Positions 1 to 10,200 of a DNA stretch of 12,642 bases are shown piece by piece (position 1 is the first letter of the stretch; every line of letters begins with the position of its first letter). A program made the position numbers and the translations under genes. The DNA is from MWFE01 sp964481075 (GTDB taxonomy: Bacteria > Bacteroidota > Bacteroidia > Bacteroidales > Tenuifilaceae). The notes below the pieces were generated by a model. The model was not told where the DNA came from, searched no databases, and worked only from the letters and a program-made list of their open reading frames with translations. The stretch lies in the NCBI GenBank assembly GCA_964481075.1, contig CAYZSD010000104.1, positions 1 to 12,642 on the forward strand, given 5' to 3'.

Positions 1-847
1 ACTTCACAACCTGATCGCCACCCGTTCTAGAGTACTTAACAATGTTGCCATTTGCAGAAGCAGTAAGTTTTCCTGTACCCATAAAAGGGGTACCTTGAAT
101 CTCCACCTCTGAATCCTCATCGTTTATCCACTCAGAATTTGCGTTGGAACCATTGATATTCATGAAAGCAAAAACTCTTCTCCTGTTTCTAACAACAACA
201 TTATTTGCAATGGTAACAGCTCCATTAAAATCAAAAGCACCAACACCAGTTCCATCTCCCGAATTCTCTATGGTAAGGTTAGCGCCAATACTAACGGCAC
301 TAGCAAAAGTAACATTGCCTGTATTGTCTGCAATTGTAATACTTTGCGTGTTGGTATTAAAAGTAGCCACACCAAAAGCAAAGGCTCCGGAGCTGTTCTG
401 GGTTAGCCCGTTTCGTAGCACCATGTTGCCAGCGGTAGTTACAGCAGTTGTAGTGAATGTCCCTGTTCCAATCAGAGTTACACTCCCAACAAAAGTTGTT
501 ACTCCTGTGTTACTATTGTCTGTAAAACTCCCTGAAATTGTGGTGGTTCCACCAACGGTCATGTTTGAAGTTCCAATGGTTAGCGAGCCGCTAATGGTAA
601 GATTTGAAATGTTATTAATCACAACATTTCCAGTAATAGTATGATTAACAGCAACGTCATTTGTCACACCATTCCCTGGGTAGTAGGTAGCAGCCACCCA
701 ATCAGCACCATCAAATCTTTGCCATATTCCAATCGTATTCCATGTCCCATCTGAAATTGAGCGAAAATCGTTTAAAACCTGCGCATAGGAAGATGAGAAC
801 TTTATCAAAAAAACGAAAATTAGAGATGCTCTATAAATACTATTCAT
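1..847 (-). CDS. Secreted beta-helix repeat protein, 5' part (C-terminus beyond left edge)
   Basis: The frame reads from ATG at 845-847 to position 2 without a stop (282 residues) and continues beyond the left edge. The start is fixed by an in-frame TAA at 851-853, two codons upstream, with no other start between. Residues 1-22 form a signal peptide: a short N-region with Arg6, a hydrophobic core (SLIFVFLI, 8-15) and a cleavage site SSSYA|Q. Residues 28-60 are the entry module, with Trp36, Trp42 and Trp50 and a 'YYPG' turn. From about residue 65 on there are short beta-strand turns rich in N, T, G and V (LTISGSLTIG, ITIADNTGNVTF, VTIANNVVVRN), as expected of a right-handed beta-helix. The last visible stretch, GNIVKYSRTGGDQVVK, resembles the 'GNTVNY..G..QTI' unit of such proteins. 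It lies downstream of, and is related to, the giant gene on the same strand. Exported surface or adhesin-like protein is an inference from architecture; no catalytic motif was seen. Because the 3' end is missing, a C-terminal sorting domain cannot be tested. Confidence 0.9.
   Translation of the reverse strand, partial: MNSIYRASLIFVFLIKFSSSYAQVLNDFRSISDGTWNTIGIWQRFDGADWVAATYYPGNGVTNDVAVNHTITGNVVINNISNLTISGSLTIGTSNMTVGGTTTISGSFTDNSNTGVTTFVGSVTLIGTGTFTTTAVTTAGNMVLRNGLTQNSSGAFAFGVATFNTNTQSITIADNTGNVTFASAVSIGANLTIENSGDGTGVGAFDFNGAVTIANNVVVRNRRRVFAFMNINGSNANSEWINDEDSEVEIQGTPFMGTGKLTASANGNIVKYSRTGGDQVVK
782..847 (-). other. Signal peptide of the downstream beta-helix gene
   Basis: Residues 1-22 are MNSIYRASLIFVFLIKFSSSYA, followed by Gln23. 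A charged Arg6, an uninterrupted hydrophobic core, a polar SSS stretch and an Ala at -1 before Gln fit a signal peptidase I site. The 'YAQ' junction is common in Bacteroidota exported proteins. No Cys follows the core, so this is not a lipoprotein signal. Sec export to the periplasm is implied; the route across the outer membrane is not visible. Confidence 0.85.
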
Positions 848-850
848 AAA

Positions 851-869
851 TTATTCAAATTAAGAATAA
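851..869. other. Inverted repeat just upstream of the start codon
   Basis: The perfect 6-bp arms TTATTC (851-856) and GAATAA (864-869) enclose a 7-base A/T loop, ending three bases before the ATG of the downstream gene. All but one pair is A-T, so the structure would be weak in RNA. It also overlaps the in-frame TAA that fixes the start. There is no Shine-Dalgarno sequence here, as is usual in Bacteroidota, where A/T-rich leaders are common. Confidence 0.25.
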
Positions 870-984
870 TAAAACCAAAAAAAATCTCAGGCTAACCAAC
901 GTAAAATTCAAAAAACATACCAATAAAAGTAAAGACTTGTTAGGTAAAGCTTTATTGCAAACAACATTTTAAAACAGTTCTATT

Positions 985-1006
985 CAATGCCCGAAAACGG
1001 TCATTG
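985..1006. other. Best-formed hairpin of the spacer, tetraloop
   Basis: On the minus strand the arms CAATGACCG and CGGGCATTG enclose a TTTT loop: eight of nine positions pair, with one internal A-G mismatch. The three G-C pairs next to the loop are the most G+C-rich spot of the spacer. It lies about 200 bases after the giant gene's stop and about 140 before the next start. On the minus strand a short TTTT comes only about ten bases further on. It may be a terminator, or part of the leader of the downstream gene; the sequence does not say which. Confidence 0.4.
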
Positions 1007-1058
1007 TAAAAATTTCATAAAAATAGTTTCAATTTTAAAATATAAATGCTTTACTTAT

Positions 1059-1079
1059 ACCTTTTATATTAAAAAAGGT
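1059..1079. other. Inverted repeat, 7-bp stem with 7-base loop
   Basis: The arms ACCTTTT (1059-1065) and AAAAGGT (1073-1079) are perfectly complementary, with a 7-base A/T loop. The stem has two G-C pairs. No T run follows on either strand, so it is a poor terminator. It could be a second, bidirectional stop structure between the genes, or chance. Confidence 0.3.
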
Positions 1080-1155
1080 TCTCTATTTTATTAATCTTTC
1101 GATTTTAATGATGAAAGAACATAATTTGATTATATACAATAACAAATAAAATAGA

Positions 1156-1171
1156 AGTTTACAAATAAACT
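1156..1171 (-). terminator. Possible weak terminator of the giant gene
   Basis: Read on the minus strand, the arms AGTTTA and TAAACT (6 bp, perfect) enclose a TTTG loop, 36 bases after the stop codon. A T-rich run (TCTATTTTATTTGTTATT) follows at once. Position and tail suit an intrinsic terminator, but the stem has only one G-C pair and would be weak. In such A+T-rich DNA it may be chance. Confidence 0.3.
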
Positions 1172-1207
1172 CTAACTATTAGATTGTTTCCTTGTGTTAA
1201 AAAAAAG

Positions 1208-4200
1208 CTAGTGCCCAAAACTATTGGGAACATGATAGTGAGGGCCAGTTTCAGGAAGTTTATATACTCTTGACGTTACTTCTGGGTTCGGATCTTCTGA
1301 AAAGTCATTGTTGCAACCATGTGCATCAGAAACATTCAACACTCTAAAAGTATAATCGGTATATGCCTCGGGAGGAGATCCAGCAAGAACCCATTGCAAT
1401 GGGCCATAATCACTTAATTCATAAGGTGATACTGTATTGTTAACTGTATGATCTGGAGAGCCATCATCTATTACTCTATATACAAAATTAAATGGGGCAG
1501 AACCTGACGCTAGAGTAACAGTTATACCTGTGGTTGCTCCATCACAGAGAGGTGAATCTATTGCAATTGTAACATTTGGTCTTGGTCTTACTGTTATACT
1601 AATAGGATCGCCAATAATAATCCCATCTCCGTATGCATGAGTCATAGCGGTTAGTTCGTATTCACTGGTAACCAACGGAGAAACGTTTAATGTATAGGGA
1701 TTATCTGTTATTCCCGAAATGGTGGTTTCATTTTCTCCATTAATAGTGTAAGTAATGCTGAACGGAGCAGTACCCTCAAAGGTAACCTCAAGTGGTGTGA
1801 ATTCATCGGGGCAGATAGTTGCCGTACCACCAGTAAACTCAGCAGTTGCTGGCTTCACCGAGCCAATTGTAAAGATTTGAGTTGTACCATTGAATGTGAT
1901 GGCATTATTACAAGTTATAGTACCATTCGAAGCATTGCCAACTATTGTAACTGCACCTCCAACAACTTCCCATTTTTCAATTCCAGAATTCCAACGAATG
2001 ATGCGAAGTTCCGTAAGGTTATCTATTTCATTTGCTACGTTTGAGGAGCCATTTAAAGTAAAACGTAGGCGTGAAGAATAGGTGTTGGGACCTTGAATCT
2101 TCCAATATTCAGTTTGAGTAACCCGGCTAATGGGTGATACTACTTTAAGGGTATCATAACCATGATCATAAGGATTTACAGCCATGTATTCTACTGTCCA
2201 GTAAGAGTTGCTTGCTCCTGAGGGGGCAATAATTGATGTTGCCTTGTATTTTGGTGATTTACCCACAGGGAAAACATGGGTTCCTGCTCCGTTGGCAAGA
2301 ATTCTGCGTAGAGGTCCGTTAACATAGCTTCCAGCACTACCACCTGATATTCCATTTGAAAGATTAACGCTAACATTACTAGTTGAGGTTAAAATTCCAC
2401 TTGTTAAGTATAGAATAGAGTTTATATCAACTTGTCCTGTTATTGTAACTCCCTGATTATTGCTCATCTGTAAATTCCAAAGTCTATCCTTATTTGCGGT
2501 GTAGGTTCCAGTAATTGTTTGGGGGCTAGTTCCATTCATAATAACTCTTTGGGTGCTAAAATCAAAATCGGTTTTGGCGTTAACTGCCTTCGACATATTC
2601 CCTCCTACATAAATAAACTGGCTGGCTCTACTCTGCAATGTAGCTGTTTCTTGAATTGAAAGGTTATTACATATTGTTATTTTATGGTTTGGCTGAGATG
2701 TATTTACAGGTAAAGTCTTTGTACCAGAGCCTTTAATTACAAGGCTGTTAAAAGTGTGATATCTATCAGTTAATGTGAAGCTAGCATTGCCTCCATACTC
2801 CATAATACCACCAGAACAACTAAAGAAATCGTCGTAAGAACCAGCTGGCATTGTTGCAAATTCAAGACTAAGAGTACCCGTTCCAGAAATGCTGTTAAAA
2901 TTGTGTCCATAAGTCGTTTCAACCTCTAATCGACCATTGATTGATATCGCATAAGAGTTTCGACGGTTACCATTGGTTGTAATTGTATGCTCTGAATTAA
3001 TAACCACATAACCACCCGTTGGCCCTGAAGCCGGGACTTCACCTGCATCGGATCTTGACCAGTTTGCTGGTTCATCCCATGCGCCATCGGCCTCAGAGAA
3101 ATATGTAATAACATCACCAAAAGCAGGATCTTCTCCCGAGGTATATTCACCAGTAAGGGTTCCAGCATTGGTAAATGGAAACGTTACTTTACTTTCTATA
3201 AGATCAAACGCCCCCGCATATTTTTCCCAAGTCACCTCTCCAGATCTTAACCTTGCTCCAATATAATCGTTCGAATCACCAAGAATGTCGCCACTATGGC
3301 AAGTCGTTTCAATACTTCCTGTCATATTCGATACCCCCTCACTCTCAATATACCAGTAGTACTGAAGAACATTATTGTAGTAATCGGGAAGAATGGTTTG
3401 GTGTCTTTGATTAACTGGTCTTACTAGTATTGTACCAGAGCCAATACTTTCAGTTAAAGTAACAGTAACAGGTGTAAACTTTCCATTAACACCAATTGGA
3501 TAGCTAAACGATCCAGGCCCTGCTGAAAAAGCTTTTCTAATTCCACCTGGAATACCGAAAACACCATCCGCAATAATCATATTATCAGAGGAAAACGGTT
3601 GACTTGCTTCAATGCTTGCAGATACTCCAAGGTCTAGAATTTTACTTCCAATATTGAAGAATCCTCTAGTAAGAATAATCTTCGAACTAAACGAGAGATC
3701 GTTCTGAAGATAAACCCCGTTGATATTGTCAATCTCAATATTTCCAAACATTCCAGATCCGGAAAGATTTTGAGCTTCGGTCCCCCTAAGTTTAATACCA
3801 GAGGCGTCATTGGTTGGGTTTGTATTAACAAATGTGGCATTATTGATAACATGCCGTTTCACGGCAAGTGCAAACTGACCATCAATTAATTGTCCAGAAA
3901 CCAGATCGAGAGAACCCCAAAGTGTAACCTCATGGGAAGTGCCAGCAAGGGTAAGCGAAGTGGTTGGATTCACTTTAAAGTGGTTGAAGTTAGTATTGAC
4001 AGCCGAACTGTTGAGTGTAAGGGTTTGAGTGTTTCCAGCAAAAATAAGCGAGTCGTTTGTACCTTGGAACCATTGCCCATTGAAGGTCATATTGCCCAAC
4101 AAAGTAACATTATTCTCGTTGGGGTAGAACCTTGCCCTATTGTTGTCCATTAAAAGATGATTGGATACTGTTAAAGGACTATTAAGCAAGTAGAACGATG

Positions 4201-7200
4201 TCCAGCGAGGTGTTCCTGTTGTTTTTCCGGCAATGGTAAGGTTGTAAAGCGGTATATTGGCATCGAGCCTAAAGGTTTGCGCCGCATCTATGCTCTCACC
4301 CTGAGAGAAGATAATTGTGCCTCCCGAAACACTACCAATGGTGGGTCGGATATACAGGTCCCCATAAATAGTGCCACCGCCCCCACGCATAAAGCGAAGG
4401 GTACCTGCACTCATGGTAAACTCGCTGCCTTCGTTAAGGACTTCTAACTTAGAGCGACCCGATTGATGGTTTCGTCCATGTATAATAACTTCACCACCTG
4501 ATTGCCTATAGCGAAGCGAACCAGTGTATGTATATATATTACGTCGAATCTGAGAATTAACTTCCAGGCGACCTGAACCTGCAATCTCAAGTTCAGGGGT
4601 AACACCTTTGTACTCAATAAATATTCTGTTATCATCCAAACCATCACCAAGTATTACTTGTCCAGTGTTCTCGATGCGTAGCTTGCCAAAAAGGTTTATG
4701 CCCGTTTGGTGATCGGTAGTACGTAAAGTACCTTGTTGCAAAGTTATAGCCGTTGTGGCAGGAATATCGAATTTCTCGCCATCGGTGGCAAGGGTAATGT
4801 TAATATTCGGGTTGTTAAAAACTAAATTCCCATTCAGCATTACCAATGATTTTTCGGGGATATTGGTGGGGGCGCCAAGTGAAAAAGGCATATTGGAATT
4901 AATCTGCACTGTTTGATTTTCTCCTTTATTCACTACTAACCTGTATAGAGATTGTGTGCGGGAAACTAAGGGGTTTTGAAAAATTTCTTTGCTTTCTGCA
5001 CCTACCATTTCAAGCACTACATTTGCACCACCAGTATTATTTGTAAAAAGCCTAAAGACACCATCTCTAGTTGGTCTATTACTACCAATAATTTGAATGT
5101 CGCCTTTTACCTTAAGTGTATGAGTAACATATTCTGTACCACCTGTATTAACAGATATTTCACAGTTATTATTAACATGATAATTTAAATCATGTAACCA
5201 TCCTATCATCACATTCCCGTCAACAGTGATTGTTCTGGCTATACCGTTGTTTGGAAAGAAAATTCTACCGGTATAATATCCCCCAACCCGCATATCGCCT
5301 TTGATATGGAAATCTCCTTCGTCTCCATTGTGAAACTGAAGATTACAAAGCCCAGAGGCATTAAATCGACCATTTACAGTTACATCAAATGGAAAAATAA
5401 AGGTAGCGTTAATTGCTTCCCCTGACTCAACACTTAGGTTAGGATAAGTATTTGGAAATGTAGAAGGGACAATATGAGTGGCGGCATCATTACCTCTATA
5501 CATAAATGTACTATTAGTGTTGCTGGCAAAATTGCCAAAATCGCCATTCACTTGAACTATTCTGCCTGTTTGAAAAAAAACATTAAACTCACCTTCTCCA
5601 TTAACCTCATCAAAATTTACAACCGATGGTGTAGTTACTGAACCTTGCTGAACGGCAACCCTCCCATTACGCTGTCCAAGATTTGGATTTTTAACAAAAT
5701 TTAGTTGCGCACACTCCTGTGTTCTTCCGCTTTCAACAATAATGTAATGATGATTATTATCGGCACCACCACCACCATAGCCTATATAAACAATATCACC
5801 TACTCTAGGAAAATCGGTAGCAGCAGTTCCATTAAAACCAACAGTTGACCACGAATCGTTGATATGCCAAAACCTTCCTGAATATCCATTAGTATATCGA
5901 CTATAAAACACTCTAACTGCGCCATCGAACCGCTCAATCCTTGCAGCAGTGTAACTTCCATTTGAAATTGGCTCAGAAGAAGCAAAACTTATTATTTTGT
6001 TAGTTGTGTTTACTCCTGATGGAGGTCCATAGCTAGTACGGGTTGCTCCAACAACTCGTCCAGGAACATAGAGCAAGTCCTCATCTGGACTTGACACATC
6101 GTTTTCATCATAAGTAAATTGGTACGTGGCATTTGGTGCTATACTAAATCCTTCTTGGCGTAAACGCCAATAATACTGAAGTGTGCTATCAACGGGTGCT
6201 GTTTGGTTAAGGGTAGCTAATTCCTGTGCAACTGGGTTTACACGCAGGTAGCCATCGTCGATAAAACCAGTAATGGTTGCTACGGCTGGGGTGTAACGAT
6301 TATGTCCGTTGGCTCTTGTGGCAATGGGGAATATGTAAGTACCATTTCCAGCTATAAGCCTCTCCAAACCTCCATCAGAAGCATTTCCTGCAGTTATAAA
6401 AAGTTTTTGTGTATTGTAATCGCTACTGCCCGTTGGGGTTAGATTGCCATTAAGCCTTAGTTTGTAAGTATCGAGGTTAAGTGCACCAAAAGCGATATTC
6501 AGGATTCCGTTTACGGTTTGGTTTGCGGTTAGTCGATTGTCGATATCAACTCCTTCGTTTAGGGTTAGGTTACCAAATTCGCCGAGGCCATTACCGCCAA
6601 TGGTTCTGCTAAGTGCGGGGCAGTATTCAAGCACAATACTACCGGTACCCGTATGAATCCCCGAGTTGCTCACATCGCCCTCAATGGAAATAGTGTTTCC
6701 ACCATCGTTAAGTATTCCCGATGATATATTTAGTAGGTTACGAATACGAATATGGCCATTACTACCAGTCAATGTAGTTGTTGCTCCATCCTTGTTTATA
6801 TTAAACTGGTTTAGCCCGTTTGTAATACTTCCATTTATTGTAAAGTTTGAATTTTCATGGCCATCCAGAGTAGTATTGTTAAAGTTGGGTATATATGTGG
6901 TATTTGCTCCAATGGCGAAATCGCCCGAAACCGAAAGGTTTTGATTACCATTATAGCTATCTAGCAAGGTATATCCATCGAGGATGAGGTTTCCGTTAAT
7001 GGCAATATCGCTCATCATCCTCATGCGCATTGTTGTGTATGTGTTTGGTTTATAAACATTTAAATTTGGCAACTTGCCATAAAGGCATTCAATAGCAAAG
7101 TGTTGGTTACGGTGCATCTCAATATTTATCTGGGCATCGTTGGTTGTTACCACATTGCTTGCCTTAGAGCGCAAAGCAATAGCTCTTGATTCGCCACTAC

Positions 7201-10200
7201 CTGTTGTATTGTAAATATTCATGTTGCCACCGGTCATGGTGAAAACGTTATCCTCGCCAGCAAAAAAGAAGGTGCCTGTTCCACTCCAAATATTGCCAAA
7301 ATAAGCCTCGTAGTTAATGGTTGGGCTTCTAAGTTCGTTCCAATTGGTGATTGCTGCGTAGTTATACTCAGAACGACCAATAAGTTCAACTTCACCACCA
7401 GTTTGTGTGAAAGCCCCTTGACTATTTGCTGTTGCATGTATTTGTCGAGTGCTTACTTTTCCTCCATTTACTGTTATTGTCCCTCCATACTCAGGCATAT
7501 AAATCCCTCTTGACATACGTGTTGACAGGTAGCCATCGTTAACAGTAATGTTACCATAAAGGATTAGTCCCTGTCTTGTTGTTCCAGAATTATAAACAAC
7601 TCCATGTATATTAGCAGCAGGGATACCCCAAGCAGCCTCAACCTCATTAGCACCATCGGCAGTTATGAGGACAGTAACATCTCGGTCATCGAGTACAAGA
7701 GCACCCCTAAAACCAATGTAATAGTGAGTGGCGGCAGTAGAGTGTTCGCCTTCAGTCAGCGATGCTATTGTGGTCATCCCCGATAAGCGAAGAGTTCCAT
7801 TGCGAATCCAAAGAGCTTTACGAAGTTCGGGGTTTGTGCTACCACGAGGAATATGATGGATGTTCGCACCAAAAAGTCTGAATCGTTCGGGAGCAGACGC
7901 GTTAACATTAAGTTCTGAAGCTGTTCCTATACCTTTGTCAATAATTAGATTGTAGAAATCGGTAGAGCCATCGCAAATAACTTGTGCATTGGTTGTACTA
8001 TAAAAACGAACCGTAGCAGCACCACGAGTAGTAAGCTGATTAAATCGAATTTCGTTATCGATATCGGAGCATACGAACTTAACAACCCCGCTATTGTTGT
8101 ACAATCCTCCACCAATCTCAACTGTGTGGTATATGTCATAATAGCGTGTTACATTGCTGCCAGGGGAAGTTCCTTCTGTTGGCAATAACGCTCCATCGTA
8201 GGTTGAAGCTGTTCCTACTGTAATTGTACCATTCTCTTCTACCTTTAGGTCGCCTCCAATATCAATCTTAAGACGTGGATATATCGTAGCTGATGCATCA
8301 TCCTTTAATAATTTTAGAACACCTCTTTCGATTGATAAATCCCCGTAAAGAGTCAGATTGTTTTCAAGTTGAGCTATGTTTGTTGAGTTGGGAAGGTTAA
8401 AAGTAAGGTTGTTGTAGTTCGGCTGACTATTTAAAACAAACAATACTTCAGAAACATTATACTCTATTGTGCCACCTTCTGGATTGACAATTCTATTGAG
8501 TGAAACAAGAGGCATTGAATTTGACGCCAATCGTACAGTGCCTTTACCCTGAAGAATAGAAACAACATTGTTAAAACCAAATGTTTTCATGTCAAGAATC
8601 CCACCTTCTTCAACTGTAATGATGAGACCTTCAGTGTTAAGGTTTTCAGTAAGAGTTACAGATCTACCAGGAAGGATAACTACGTTATCGTTGTTAGTAG
8701 GTATTCTAGATCCCTCAAGGAGTTGACCCGAGGGGTCAGTTGTCCAAACATCAATAAAATTCCAGTTTCCATCCATGTATGAATATAACGTTTCACGGAT
8801 TGTTTGATCATCATATGCTAGCCAGTCGGAAGTAAGGGGTGTTGTACTTGCTTTTGGTATTATGACTTTTCTATCAATGCTGCTAACCGTTGAACCAGCA
8901 GGATTGATGAATGCCGAACCATTCCATTTGTAAGCTTTATAAAGTGATGCAGTTCCTATTACATCAGTTGGTGCAAAATGGAACTCAACATCGGGATAGC
9001 CATCTAAATTAGCACTAGTTTCAAGACTCCAATAACGAATCAGTGCGTCATAGCTAGCCTCAATGCTAGGATGACGTTCGGGTACTACACGAACATTTGT
9101 CGTATAAGTACCAGTTCCTACCGCAGCGATGTTTGCAAAAACCATTGGAGTGTATTTCCCATCGGAGCCAATGGGATATGTCATGTTATGGTAACTTCTA
9201 TTAATCCCAGTGGTGTAAAGCATTAGTCTTCCGCTACTGTTAGTTTCTATCATATTTGTTGAAGAAAAAGGCTTTGCGGCAGTTATGGTAGCAATAGAAG
9301 TTGTCCTTCCAAGCAGTTGAAGGTTATAATCACCAAGCTGAACAACAGCACCATCCAATATAAGATTGGTAGCCACATCGATGCTACCCTCTAGCGACTT
9401 ATATCCATCTCCAGAAATATTAAGTATGCCATACGCTCGAGTTCCTGCAGTTGATGATCCACCAGCAAAAATGGTTTGGAATCCTGTTCCAAGGTAGTTA
9501 ACGGTATTATTTGTACCGCCCCAAAAAGTAGCAATTTGATTAATTTCTCCGTAAAGGTTAAGGGTATGATTAAAGTCATCTGGCATTCTTATGACTCCCC
9601 CGTTTCCGAAAAGACTACCAATTATTGTCATGGTTTTTGCCCCTGGAAAATCTGCATTATTAAACCAAAGTGTACCATATTCAAGCAATGCGTACGTTTT
9701 TACAATAATATCTCCAGTTATTATTCTGTTTCCTCCTTGACGTGTATGTAATATGGCGTAATCGGGAACATGAGAAATTTCTTGAACAAAATTTGGTTCA
9801 AAGGTATTGTTCCAGTTGTAGGCAATACGACTTTCGGGGTCAAGAATAATCTTATCCTTTGTATAACCTGTTACAAATTTTGGAATTGGCCCAACATGAA
9901 CATACTCATCTCTAATATCGAACCAGCGACCAATAAAGTACTGCGAGTTCTCAAGCATGGTTAAAGTACCCGTTCCATTTCCAAAAACGTGATATTGCTG
10001 GGTGTAGAAAATGTTATATATTCCTATCAGTAGATCGCCATTTATGGTAATATCGCCATCGCGCATCGTACGATAACCACCATTTATGAAATGAAGGTGG
10101 TGATATGTTGTGTTCCTTAGGTACTGGGTGTTATCGACCCGGTTGTATATCACAATGTTTCCAACGGTTGTAGCATCAAGATTACCTGTTCGCATTGGCT

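Larger units (their letters stand above)
848..1207. other. A+T-rich intergenic spacer between two same-strand giant genes
   Basis: This 360-base spacer has stops in all minus-strand frames and no supported gene. It separates the stop of the giant gene (1208-1210) from the start of the next gene (847). It contains four small inverted repeats, entered separately, a perfect palindrome TAAAGCTTTA (945-954) and runs of A/T. On the minus strand I looked for the Bacteroidota -7 element TAnnTTTG and found no exact match; the nearest are TTAATTTG close to the start codon and two TTTATTTG. The gap is long enough to hold both a terminator for the giant gene and a promoter for the next, so the genes may be separate transcription units, but the sequence does not decide this. 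Confidence 0.7.

Noticed and set aside
144..644. Plus-strand open frame of 166 codons
   Set aside because: It lies wholly opposite the downstream beta-helix gene, which has a signal peptide and a family-type composition. Its Val/Pro-rich translation is the complement of Asn/Thr/Gly-rich coding DNA.
848..900. Bacteroidota -7 promoter element for the downstream gene
   Set aside because: No exact TAnnTTTG was found. The closest, TTAATTTG, lies about 13 bases before the ATG with no upstream TTG element at the right spacing.
945..954. Palindrome TAAAGCTTTA as an operator site
   Set aside because: A ten-base A/T-dominated palindrome is expected by chance in such a spacer, and no second copy or nearby promoter supports it.
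848..1207. Continuation of the giant protein (for example a lost sorting domain) after the TAG through a frameshift
   Set aside because: All minus-strand frames in the spacer are full of stops and A/T-rich codons. In the original frame another TAG follows after eleven codons.
1215..1250. LPETG near the C-terminus, identical in form to a sortase A signal
   Set aside because: A sortase signal needs a hydrophobic segment and a basic tail after LPxTG. Here only a dozen polar residues (PHYHVPNSFGH) follow. Bacteroidota also do not normally use this anchoring route.
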